Below are positions 25,934-33,884 of a DNA stretch of 64,000 nt, piece by piece (the stretch's first letter is position 1; every line of letters begins with the position of its first letter). The stretch comes from Phocaeicola paurosaccharolyticus JCM 15092 (GTDB lineage Bacteria > Bacteroidota > Bacteroidia > Bacteroidales > Bacteroidaceae), in contig NZ_BAJR01000018.1 of NCBI RefSeq assembly GCF_000613805.1, positions 1 to 64,000 on the forward strand, given 5' to 3'. The notes beneath the pieces are model-generated. The model had not been told where the DNA came from. It worked only from the letters and a program-made list of their open reading frames with translations, and did not search any database. The position numbers were made by a program, and so were the translations under genes.

Positions 25934-28900
25934 ATGCAGGATTTTGTCCATTTACATGTTCACACACAATACTCAATACTTGATGGTCAGGCTTCTATCC
26001 CTAGACTTGTTGATAAAGCAATAGCTAATGGGATGAAAGGTATTGCTGTAACCGACCATGGTGACATGTTTGGAATAAAGGAGTTCTTTAATTACGTTAA
26101 TAAGAAAAATGGTGGAACTAATGGTGAGATTAAAACTCTAAAAAAGAAAATTTCATCATTGGAGAAAGAGGGAGCTCCTATATCAGAGATTGAAGAGGCT
26201 AAACAGGCAATAGAAAATGCAAAAAAGAAACTATTCAAACCAATTCTTGGATGTGAGATGTATGTTGCCAAAAGACGTCTGTTCAATAAAGAGGGCAAAC
26301 CTGATCAAAGCGGATACCATCTTATAGTTCTTGCAAAAAATGAAAAAGGATACCATAACCTTATTAAACTAGTTTCGAAAGCTTGGACTGAAGGTTTCTA
26401 TATGCGACCTAGAACAGATAGGGTGGAACTGGAGAAGCATAGTGAAGGTCTTATTATATGTTCTGCCTGCATTGCAGGTGAAGTACCTAGAAATATTATT
26501 GCAGGTAAGTATGAACAGGCCGAGGAGGCTATCCAATGGTATAAAAAAGTATTTGGCGACGACTTCTATCTTGAACTACAGAGGCACAAGGCTACTGTTG
26601 CCAGAGCAAATCATGAAGCATACAAACTTCAGGAGATTGCTAACTCAAAGATAATAGAATTCTCAAAGAAATATGGAGTAAAACTTGTCTGCACCAATGA
26701 CGTTCACTTCGTAGATGAAGAGAATGCAGAGGCACACGACAGATTGATCTGCCTTAGTACAGGAAAGGATCTTGATGACCCAAATCGTATGCTATACTCC
26801 AAACAGGAGTGGATGAAGACTAAAGAGGAGATGAACGAGGTTTTTGCAGACCAACCTGAAGCTCTTCAAAACACAGCAGATATATGCGACAAGGTTGAAT
26901 TCTATTCTATCGACCATGCACCTATCATGCCTACTTTCCAAATTCCGGAGGAGTTTGGTACAGAGGAGGGATATAGGAAAAAATATAATGAGAAAGATCT
27001 TTTTGATGAATTCACTCAAGACGAAAATGGAAATGTTGTAATGAGTGAGGCTGATGCCAAGTCAAAGATTGAGAAACTTGGTGGTTACGATAAGCTCTAT
27101 CGTATAAAGCTTGAGGCGGACTATCTGAGAGAACTTGCTATGGAAGGTGCAAGGAGATGTTATGGAGAAGAACTTTCGGACGAAGTTAAAGACCGAATAA
27201 AGTTCGAACTTCATATCATGAAGACCATGGGTTTCCCTGGATACTTCTTGATTGTGCAGGATTTTATCAGAGCTGCTCGTGAAGAGCTGGATGTATCTGT
27301 TGGGCCAGGACGTGGATCTGCCGCGGGTTCCGCTGTGGCTTATTGTCTTGGAATCACAAAAATAGACCCTATTAAATATGACCTTCTGTTCGAGCGTTTC
27401 TTAAACCCGGACCGTATCTCTTTGCCTGATATCGACGTTGACTTCGATGACGACGGACGAGGCAGAGTGTTGAATTGGGTGACCGAGAAGTATGGTCAGG
27501 AGAAAGTTGCACATATCATTACCTACGGTACAATGGCCACTAAATTGGCTATTAAGGACGTAGCACGTGTTCAGAAACTTCCTCTTCCTGAATCAGACAG
27601 ATTGTGTAAGCTTGTACCTGACAAGATACCTGATAAGAAGATGAACCTTCCTAATGCCATTGCATATGTAAAAGAGCTGCAGGCTGCCGAAGTTTCACCA
27701 AATCAGATATTACGTGATACTATAAAGTATGCGAAGATGCTCGAAGGTAATGTGCGTAATACAGGTGTGCATGCCTGTGGTACCATTATCTGCCGTGACG
27801 ATATTACCGATTGGGTACCTGTAAGTACAGCTGATGATAAAGAGACTGGTGAGAAGATGCTCGTTACACAATATGAAGGTAGTGTTATTGAGGATACCGG
27901 TCTTATCAAGATGGACTTCTTGGGCTTGAAGACCCTATCGATTATAAAGGAGGCTGTAGAGAATATCAAACGTAGTAAGGGAATTATACTGGATATAGAT
28001 AATGTAAACATAGAGGACCCTGCAACATATGAACTCTATAGTGAGGGAAGAACAATTGGAACATTTCAGTTCGAGTCTGCAGGTATGCAGAAATATCTCC
28101 GTGAACTGAATCCGACAACTTTTGAGGATCTTATTGCGATGAATGCCCTTTATAGACCAGGTCCAATGGACTATATCCCCGATTTCATCGACAGAAAGAA
28201 CGGTCGTAAGCCTATTGAGTACGATATACCTATCATGGAGAAATACCTTAAAGATACTTATGGTATCACGGTATATCAAGAGCAGGTCATGCTTCTTTCT
28301 CGTCTTCTTGCCAACTTTACTCGTGGTGAGTCAGATGCTTTACGTAAAGCCATGGGTAAGAAGCTTAGAGATAAGCTGGATCACATGAAACCTCAATTTA
28401 TCGAGGGAGGACAGAAGAACGGACATAATCCAAAGGTTCTTGAGAAGATATGGACCGACTGGGAGAAGTTTGCATCATATGCGTTCAATAAGTCGCATGC
28501 TACATGCTACTCATGGGTAGCTTTCCAGACTGCGTTTCTTAAAGCGAACTATCCTTCTGAATATATGGCGGCTACAATGAGCCGAAATATTTCAAACATT
28601 ACCGAAATCACTAAACTGATGGACGAATGTAAGGCAACTGGTATACGTACTCTTGGTCCTGACATAAACGAGAGTTACCATAAATTCTCTGTTAACCATA
28701 GAGGTGATATACGTTTTGGCCTTGGAGCGATAAAAGGTGTTGGTGAAAGTGCTGTTCAGAGCATTATTGACGAGCGTGAGAAGAATGGACCTTATAAAGA
28801 TATATTCGATTTTGTCCAAAGAGTAAACCTGTCAGCTTGTAACCGTAAGAATATTGAAAACCTTGCTTTGGCAGGTGCTTTCGACAGTTTCCCTGAGATA

Positions 28901-29719
28901 AAGAGAGAGGACTTTTTCGAAATGAATGCCAAGGGTGAAGAATTCGCTGAGGTATTGGTTAGATATGGCAATAAATATCAGATGGATAAGTCGGCTGCTA
29001 CCAACTCACTCTTTGGTGGTGACAATATGGTTGAAGTGGCAACTCCTGAGATTGTCTCTGCATCACAGTGGGGTGATCTTGAGAAGTTGAACAGAGAGAG
29101 AGAACTGGTAGGTATCTATCTTTCAGCTCACCCTCTTGATGAATATTCAGTAATTCTTGAGAACGTATGTAATGTTACCATGTTGGAGCTGTCTGATCTC
29201 ACTCCGTTACAGGGCAGAGACCTTGTTATGGGTGGTATAGTTACTAATGTACGCGAAGGTCAGACAAAGACAGGAAAACCTTATGGTATTGCGAAGGTTG
29301 AAGACTACTCAGGCTCCTATGAATTTGCATTTTTCGGTTCAGAATGGATTGATAAAAGAAACTTCTTTATGGTAGGAATGTTCCTATTCTTGAAGGGCAA
29401 ATGTCAATCAAGACAGTGGAAACAGGATGAGTGGGAGGTAAAAGTAGGTAATATAGAACTACTTTCTGAAGTAAAAGACAAACTTATAGATAAAATTACC
29501 ATAAATGCACCTCTTTCATCGGTTGACGATGAGATGATAACCGATCTGCTTTCAATAGTAAAGGAACATCCCGGAAGAGCAGAACTATGCTTCGTTGTGA
29601 AAGATGAGGATGGTGAGATGCATGTGAGCCTTAGCTCGAAGACAATACACATTGAGGTTGAGAAAACAGTTATGAGTTATATAAAAAGTCAGCCCCAATT
29701 GTCGTTTAAAATAAATTAG
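25934..29719 (+). CDS. dnaE: DNA polymerase III subunit alpha
   Basis: A 1261-residue replicative polymerase. The PHP domain starts HLHVHTQYSILDGQ and VTDHGDMFG. Residues about 55-97 hold a charged coiled-coil insertion (TLKKKISSLEKEG and following) before the conserved KPILGCEMYVAKR. The catalytic acids are in LPDIDVDFDDDGR (D501 and D503). RVRGPGRGSAAGS-type nucleotide contacts appear as SVGPGRGSAAGSAVAYCLG. Finger, helix-hairpin-helix (LSACNRKNIENLALAGAFD) and OB-fold (GGIVTNVREGQTKTGKPYG) domains follow. Length fits Bacteroidales DnaE. It is followed by trxA, which has its own promoter. Confidence 0.97.
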   Translation: MQDFVHLHVHTQYSILDGQASIPRLVDKAIANGMKGIAVTDHGDMFGIKEFFNYVNKKNGGTNGEIKTLKKKISSLEKEGAPISEIEEAKQAIENAKKKLFKPILGCEMYVAKRRLFNKEGKPDQSGYHLIVLAKNEKGYHNLIKLVSKAWTEGFYMRPRTDRVELEKHSEGLIICSACIAGEVPRNIIAGKYEQAEEAIQWYKKVFGDDFYLELQRHKATVARANHEAYKLQEIANSKIIEFSKKYGVKLVCTNDVHFVDEENAEAHDRLICLSTGKDLDDPNRMLYSKQEWMKTKEEMNEVFADQPEALQNTADICDKVEFYSIDHAPIMPTFQIPEEFGTEEGYRKKYNEKDLFDEFTQDENGNVVMSEADAKSKIEKLGGYDKLYRIKLEADYLRELAMEGARRCYGEELSDEVKDRIKFELHIMKTMGFPGYFLIVQDFIRAAREELDVSVGPGRGSAAGSAVAYCLGITKIDPIKYDLLFERFLNPDRISLPDIDVDFDDDGRGRVLNWVTEKYGQEKVAHIITYGTMATKLAIKDVARVQKLPLPESDRLCKLVPDKIPDKKMNLPNAIAYVKELQAAEVSPNQILRDTIKYAKMLEGNVRNTGVHACGTIICRDDITDWVPVSTADDKETGEKMLVTQYEGSVIEDTGLIKMDFLGLKTLSIIKEAVENIKRSKGIILDIDNVNIEDPATYELYSEGRTIGTFQFESAGMQKYLRELNPTTFEDLIAMNALYRPGPMDYIPDFIDRKNGRKPIEYDIPIMEKYLKDTYGITVYQEQVMLLSRLLANFTRGESDALRKAMGKKLRDKLDHMKPQFIEGGQKNGHNPKVLEKIWTDWEKFASYAFNKSHATCYSWVAFQTAFLKANYPSEYMAATMSRNISNITEITKLMDECKATGIRTLGPDINESYHKFSVNHRGDIRFGLGAIKGVGESAVQSIIDEREKNGPYKDIFDFVQRVNLSACNRKNIENLALAGAFDSFPEIKREDFFEMNAKGEEFAEVLVRYGNKYQMDKSAATNSLFGGDNMVEVATPEIVSASQWGDLEKLNRERELVGIYLSAHPLDEYSVILENVCNVTMLELSDLTPLQGRDLVMGGIVTNVREGQTKTGKPYGIAKVEDYSGSYEFAFFGSEWIDKRNFFMVGMFLFLKGKCQSRQWKQDEWEVKVGNIELLSEVKDKLIDKITINAPLSSVDDEMITDLLSIVKEHPGRAELCFVVKDEDGEMHVSLSSKTIHIEVEKTVMSYIKSQPQLSFKIN

Positions 29720-29727
29720 TATATTTG
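29699..29727 (+). promoter_or_regulatory. Promoter of trxA
   Basis: TTG at 29699-29701 and TATATTTG at 29720-29727 are 18 bases apart, close to consensus. The -33 lies inside the last codons of dnaE. Confidence 0.7.
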
Positions 29728-29755
29728 CATATATAATCTATTAATAAGATAAGAG

Positions 29756-30070
29756 ATGGCACTAGAAATTACAGATAATAATTTTGAAAGTATTTTGGCA
29801 GAGAACAAGCCTTTAGTATTAGATTTTTGGGCATCATGGTGTGGTCCATGTAAGAAAATCGGTCCAGATATTGAGGCTTTAGCTGATGAATATAAAGATC
29901 AGGTTAATGTTGGTAAATGTGATGTTGATGAAAATGACGAACTTACCGGTAAATTTGGTGTACGTAATATACCTACAGTGCTTTTCATTAAGAATGGTGA
30001 AGTAGTTGACAAACAGGTTGGCGCAGCTTCAAAAGCACAGTTAGAAGAGAAACTCAAAAAAATATTATAA
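29756..30070 (+). CDS. trxA: Thioredoxin
   Basis: A 104-residue cytosolic thioredoxin with active site WCGPC at residues 28-32 (C29 and C32), the buried Asp in VLDFWASW, the cis-Pro loop GVRNIPTVLFIKNGE and the C-terminal helix. There is no signal peptide. It supplies electrons to reductases and repairs oxidised proteins. It is followed 33 bases later by the acidic conserved protein, probably co-transcribed. Confidence 0.96.
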   Translation: MALEITDNNFESILAENKPLVLDFWASWCGPCKKIGPDIEALADEYKDQVNVGKCDVDENDELTGKFGVRNIPTVLFIKNGEVVDKQVGAASKAQLEEKLKKIL

Positions 30071-30103
30071 TCAACTTAGTATTAACCCATTAATTATTAA
30101 TCT

Positions 30104-30439
30104 ATGGGACAAGAAGACGATTTCCTACTAGAAGACGAGGATGATGAAAAGACTATTGAGTTTATCAAAGCCTACCTCCCTCAAGAGCTAAAAGACAAGT
30201 TCACAGACGATGACCTGTATTACATGCTCGATGTGATTGTCGACTATTACACAACAAGTGGTTGTCTCGATGCTGAACCTGATAAAGAGGGATATATTAG
30301 CATAGACCAGGATGAGATTGTTGATTACATAGTTAAAGAGGCAAAGAAAGATGAGATGGGACCATATGCTCCTGAAGATGTTCTCTTTGTGGTACAGGGA
30401 GAGATGGAGTATGGTAATTCTATTGGTCAAGTGGATTAA
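30104..30439 (+). CDS. Conserved acidic protein of unknown function
   Basis: A 111-residue strongly acidic soluble protein (DDFLLEDEDDEKTIEF, then LPQELKDKFTDDDLYYMLDVIVDYY). It contains two helix-like blocks, the second with DQDEIVDYIVKEAKKDEMGPY and PEDVLFVVQGEMEY. I recognise the pattern as a conserved Bacteroidales hypothetical but cannot assign a function. It sits downstream of trxA and ends at a bidirectional terminator. Confidence 0.75.
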   Translation: MGQEDDFLLEDEDDEKTIEFIKAYLPQELKDKFTDDDLYYMLDVIVDYYTTSGCLDAEPDKEGYISIDQDEIVDYIVKEAKKDEMGPYAPEDVLFVVQGEMEYGNSIGQVD

Positions 30440-30489
30440 ATCATAATCTTAATTACCATTTTACATGGTAGTGATTATTAAACTATAAA

Positions 30490-30522
30490 AAAGAGGATGA
30501 ATCATTGATTCATCCTTTTTTT
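30490..30522 (+). terminator. Bidirectional terminator between the trxA unit and the Imm17-like gene
   Basis: GGATGAATC and its complement form the stem around CATTGAT-like loop bases, flanked by an A run on the left and a T run on the right. It therefore can act for both converging units. Confidence 0.85.
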
Positions 30523-30538
30523 AATCTATATATAATGA

Positions 30539-30763
30539 CTATTTTGCAATACCATTCACAGAGAGAAAGAAAAAGACCCCTGTGGCAATCATTAATAAGC
30601 CGATGAGGGCATAAAACCATCTCGCTTTTTTTCTTCCTGCGTTCTTAACGATAAACTCTGAGTTATGAGAGTTGAAGAACCAGTCCCAGTTGAATATTGC
30701 TGCCAGCAGTGATAAGCATCCAACGATTACAAAAACTGCTTGCAAAATATAGTGCATTGTCAT
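30539..30763 (-). CDS. Imm17-like small membrane protein
   Basis: A 74-residue protein with two hydrophobic segments (about 7-24 and 48-68) around a conserved middle (NWDWFFNSHNSEF, GRKKARWFYALIGLLMI). The pattern matches the immunity-17 family, which is annotated as toxin immunity on genomic grounds, though many copies stand alone. No polymorphic toxin or secretion gene is nearby; instead it is last in the aroA-tsaE operon, so a housekeeping membrane role is equally likely. Two ATGs (30763 and 30757) are possible starts. Confidence 0.7.
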   Translation of the reverse strand: MTMHYILQAVFVIVGCLSLLAAIFNWDWFFNSHNSEFIVKNAGRKKARWFYALIGLLMIATGVFFFLSVNGIAK

Positions 30764-30773
30764 GGCAAATCAA

Positions 30774-31193
30774 TTAAGCTTCAAATTTTATAGAGCGGCT
30801 TCCGTCTTCATTCTCATCAATATATACCTTGACAGCATCTCCAGGTAGAAGTTCTTCTACTAGTTCAGGCCATTCAATAAAGCAAAGAGCTCCACTGTAG
30901 AAGTAATCTTCATATCCCATATCGTAAACCTCGTCTAGTTTCTTTATTCTGTAAAAGTCGAAGTGGTATATCAGTTCACCATTCTCATCTGAGCGGTATT
31001 CATTTACTATTGCAAATGTAGGTGAGTTGATTACATCAGTAACACCTAACTCTTCACAGACAGCTTTTATAAATGTTGTTTTTCCTGCTCCCATTTTTCC
31101 ATAAAAGGCGAAGACTGTATTGTCGCCCATAGCAGAAATAAACTCTTTTGCAGTCTCATGGATGTTATCCAGTGAATTAATTTTTATTTCCAT
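30774..31193 (-). CDS. tsaE: tRNA threonylcarbamoyladenosine biosynthesis protein TsaE
   Basis: A 139-residue P-loop ATPase that works with TsaB, TsaC and TsaD to make t6A37 in ANN-decoding tRNAs. Walker [10 protein letters not shown] lies at residues 32-40. It is followed by [13 protein letters not shown] and YHFDFYRIK with the family aromatic residues, and by [16 protein letters not shown], which holds the Walker B-like Glu-Trp. Length is typical. It lies 11 bases after the ABC permease gene and ahead of the Imm17-like gene in one operon. Confidence 0.95.
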   Translation of the reverse strand: MEIKINSLDNIHETAKEFISAMGDNTVFAFYGKMGAGKTTFIKAVCEELGVTDVINSPTFAIVNEYRSDENGELIYHFDFYRIKKLDEVYDMGYEDYFYSGALCFIEWPELVEELLPGDAVKVYIDENEDGSRSIKFEA

Positions 31194-31204
31194 ATTGTTT
31201 CTAT

Positions 31205-32029
31205 TTAATTCCTTGATTTAACTGTATATATGTTCTTCCCTAATTTGCAAATTACATAAATCAGTATTGAGAAGAATATTATTGAAGCACCCGAAGGTAC
31301 TTGAAGTGTATAAGACATTAGTAGTCCCCCAAGACAACCTATGTAGCCTATAGCTATAGAGAGCCATATCATATTCTTATAGCTATGTGTGAATATGTTG
31401 GCTGTTATCTGTGGTAGTGTAAGCAGGGATATTGCAAGAACGATACCTATCATGCGAAGACAAGCCACAATAGTCAGAGCAATGAAAACCATCATAAGAT
31501 ACTCAAAGAAGACTACTGGCATGCGCTGTGAACGAGCAAATTCCCTGTCAAAAGAGATATATACTATAGGGTGGAAGAACATTATAAAGAATATTGTTAC
31601 AATGGCTGAGATGACAGCAAGGAATATAATGTCTCCTGTTGTTATAGTAAGTATATTTCCAAAGAGGAATGCTGAGAGATCAGGTGTAAAGCCAGGTGCA
31701 AGGAAGCTGAATATTATACCTATAGCCATTCCGAAAGTCCAGAAGACTGCAATTGCTGAGTCTTCTCTAACATCATTTCTTTTACTGAGCCACTCTATTC
31801 CTAAAGCTGATAATATAGAAAATATTGCAGCTGATATGATGGGTGATATGCCAAAGAATAGACCTATACCTATTCCTCCAAATGATGCATGAGTGATTCC
31901 GCCACTGATAAAAACAAGGCGTTTGGTAACAATATATGTTCCCATGATACCACATGCAATACTTGCAAAAAGGCTTCCGAGCAGTGCATTGCGGAAAAAT
32001 GCATATTGAAGAAGTTCAATTAAATCCAT
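31205..32029 (-). CDS. Metal ABC transporter permease (ZnuB/TroC family)
   Basis: A 274-residue inner-membrane permease of the ABC-3 family that carries Zn, Mn or Fe. It has about eight hydrophobic helices, the early motif [20 protein letters not shown] and [12 protein letters not shown], and the ATPase-contact region with [13 protein letters not shown]. The cognate ATPase and binding protein are not in this window, so the transporter must be assembled from genes elsewhere. Its place in the aroA operon is unusual for a metal transporter but the frames are tightly packed (14 bases after the gene before it). Confidence 0.9.
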   Translation of the reverse strand: MDLIELLQYAFFRNALLGSLFASIACGIMGTYIVTKRLVFISGGITHASFGGIGIGLFFGISPIISAAIFSILSALGIEWLSKRNDVREDSAIAVFWTFGMAIGIIFSFLAPGFTPDLSAFLFGNILTITTGDIIFLAVISAIVTIFFIMFFHPIVYISFDREFARSQRMPVVFFEYLMMVFIALTIVACLRMIGIVLAISLLTLPQITANIFTHSYKNMIWLSIAIGYIGCLGGLLMSYTLQVPSGASIIFFSILIYVICKLGKNIYTVKSRN

Positions 32030-32043
32030 TACTATCCTCTCTG

Positions 32044-32460
32044 TTAAATTCTTCTCTCACCAACAATCAGGAAAAGTTCATCTTTAAGTTCATCAGGTAT
32101 TTCAATACCTCTTAGCTGAAGACTTCTTGCCCATCCGGCAACCTCATCTTCTTTGCAAGTATACATAATTTCCCTGAACTCATCAATCTCATCACTGCTA
32201 TATTTGTCAGAAGGATAACTCTTGAAACGATCCAGTTCCTCATCATCGTAGTACTCAATATTTTTACTTACAGCAGCCAGAAGGCTCTCTTTTTCGCAGA
32301 CCTCATGCTGACCGCAACATTCTGAATCAACAGTAATGATTTCAGGGGCTTTTTCAATTTCCCCTTTTTCAATCTGTCTCTTAATCTTTATATTCCTTGC
32401 CCATCCAACTATCATAGCTATGATGAAGACAACGAAAAATGAAATAATCAATATCCACAT
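32044..32460 (-). CDS. Conserved membrane-anchored protein with CCGxHxVC motif
   Basis: A 138-residue protein with one N-terminal membrane segment (MWILIISFFVVFIIAMIVGW) and a soluble acidic part. A Cys/His cluster SECCGQHEVCEKES is at about residues 46-59 and could bind metal. The C-terminal half (YYDDEELDRF, EIDEFREIMYTCKEDEVAGW, SLQLRGIEIPDELKDEL) is helical. I know the arrangement with aroA as conserved in Bacteroidales but no function. It starts 15 bases after aroA and precedes the metal permease, which makes a metal-linked role a fair guess only. Confidence 0.7.
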   Translation of the reverse strand: MWILIISFFVVFIIAMIVGWARNIKIKRQIEKGEIEKAPEIITVDSECCGQHEVCEKESLLAAVSKNIEYYDDEELDRFKSYPSDKYSSDEIDEFREIMYTCKEDEVAGWARSLQLRGIEIPDELKDELFLIVGERRI

Positions 32461-32475
32461 ATCTTATTTGCCTTT

Positions 32476-33711
32476 CTATTCTACCTCTTCAACAATAAAT
32501 CCTGCTTTTTTTAAATCTTCAAAGTATCTTGGGTATGATTTTGATACCACTTCAGGGTTGTTTATAGTTATCTTATCGATAAAAAGAGCAGCCGGGGCAA
32601 ATGCCATAGCCATTCTGTGGTCCTCGTATGTGTCGATGGCTTGGTATGAAGGTTCAACGCGTTCTCCATTCCACCATAGAATAGAGTCTTCGGTGTCGTG
32701 TATTACATATCCGAGCTTTATCATCTCTTTCTTCAACGCTTCAATTCTATCTGTCTCTTTAATCTTCAGACTCTGAAGACCTGTAAATCGGAAAGGAATG
32801 TTCAACAGCGAACATGTTACAACAAAAGTCTGAGCAAGATCAGGCTGATTGACGAAGTCATAGTTAAATTCAGTAATTACATCACTCTTTTTCGCTATAG
32901 TAACATAATCTTTTCCATACTCTGTCTTTACGCCTAACATATCGAATATATCTGCCACCTTGCTATCTCCCTGTAAACTATCTGCAAAGAGCATAGGTAG
33001 TACCACCTTTGCACTCTGTGAGAGAGCAGCAATCTGATACCAGTATGAAGCAGCGCTCCAGTCATTCTCAATATAGAATGGCATAGATTTGTACTGTGAC
33101 TTTTCAATCTTTATTGTAGCCTCATCTTTCCAAAATGCAGTAGCACCGAACTGTTTCATAAGTTCCATCGTGAGATTGATATAAGGACGTGATATAATAT
33201 CACCTGTAAGCTTTATCTCGAGTCCATCTGTAAGGGTCGCACCAATCATCATTAATGCCGATATATATTGCGAGCTTACGCTTCCCGGTATGTCGATAGA
33301 CCCTCCGATAAGCACCTTTCCCTTTATCCTCAATGGTGGAAATCCCTCTTCATTTACATAACTTATCTCTGCACCTAATTTCCTTAATGCTTCTACAAGA
33401 ATCTTTATCGGACGCTTCTTCATCCTTTCCGATCCAGTGATAATCCTATCGCTACCTGGTAATACAGATAGATAAGCAGTAAGAAAACGCATAGCTGTTC
33501 CAGCAGCCATAATATCAATCTCTTCGCCCTCTTTACTCATCAAAGCCTTAACCATCACCCTAGTGTCGTCACACTCCGATAAATTATCAGGATATGATGA
33601 TGATTGGGAGAGAGCATTAATTATTAATGCTCTGTTGCTTATGCTCTTAGATGCAGGCAGTATAATAGTAGTATCAACTGTTCTTGGAGCTCTTATCTTT
33701 ATCTGCTTCAT
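32476..33711 (-). CDS. aroA: 3-phosphoshikimate 1-carboxyvinyltransferase (EPSP synthase)
   Basis: A 411-residue EPSP synthase, sixth step of the shikimate pathway to aromatic amino acids. Visible motifs are LPASKSISNRALI (residues 18-30), DDTRVMVKAL, AGTAMRFLTAYLSV, SVSSQYISALMMIGA, the KETDRIEALKKEM loop and the C-terminal EDHRMAMAFAPAAL. Two inside-out domains of beta-alpha-beta repeats are consistent with the length, which is slightly shorter than the E. coli enzyme. It leads a five-gene operon down to 30539. Confidence 0.96.
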   Translation of the reverse strand: MKQIKIRAPRTVDTTIILPASKSISNRALIINALSQSSSYPDNLSECDDTRVMVKALMSKEGEEIDIMAAGTAMRFLTAYLSVLPGSDRIITGSERMKKRPIKILVEALRKLGAEISYVNEEGFPPLRIKGKVLIGGSIDIPGSVSSQYISALMMIGATLTDGLEIKLTGDIISRPYINLTMELMKQFGATAFWKDEATIKIEKSQYKSMPFYIENDWSAASYWYQIAALSQSAKVVLPMLFADSLQGDSKVADIFDMLGVKTEYGKDYVTIAKKSDVITEFNYDFVNQPDLAQTFVVTCSLLNIPFRFTGLQSLKIKETDRIEALKKEMIKLGYVIHDTEDSILWWNGERVEPSYQAIDTYEDHRMAMAFAPAALFIDKITINNPEVVSKSYPRYFEDLKKAGFIVEEVE

Positions 33712-33733
33712 ATAAGTAAAGTTTGTTGAGATG

Positions 33734-33741
33734 CAAATTTA
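33734..33741 (-). promoter_or_regulatory. Promoter -7 box of the aroA operon
   Basis: The minus strand reads TAAATTTG, 22 bases upstream of the aroA ATG. Confidence 0.65.
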
Positions 33742-33848
33742 CTAAAAAAGAATATATACTCTGTTTGTCTCTCTCTTTATTAATTTTTTATTCAGCAATA
33801 TCACACTACAAACAATGTAAAAATGATAGATTCAAATTAAAAAATATC

Positions 33849-33856
33849 TATTTTTG
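33849..33856 (+). promoter_or_regulatory. Promoter -7 box of the antiporter gene
   Basis: TATTTTTG lies 28 bases before the ATG at 33885. The open frame extends upstream to 33723 but that part would precede the transcript start. Confidence 0.6.
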
Positions 33857-33884
33857 TATATTCTTGCACGAAGAACTTTATGTT

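Noticed and set aside
30539..30763. Toxin-immunity module around the Imm17-like gene
   Set aside because: No toxin, Rhs, VgrG or type VI gene is nearby; all neighbours are metabolic or translation genes.
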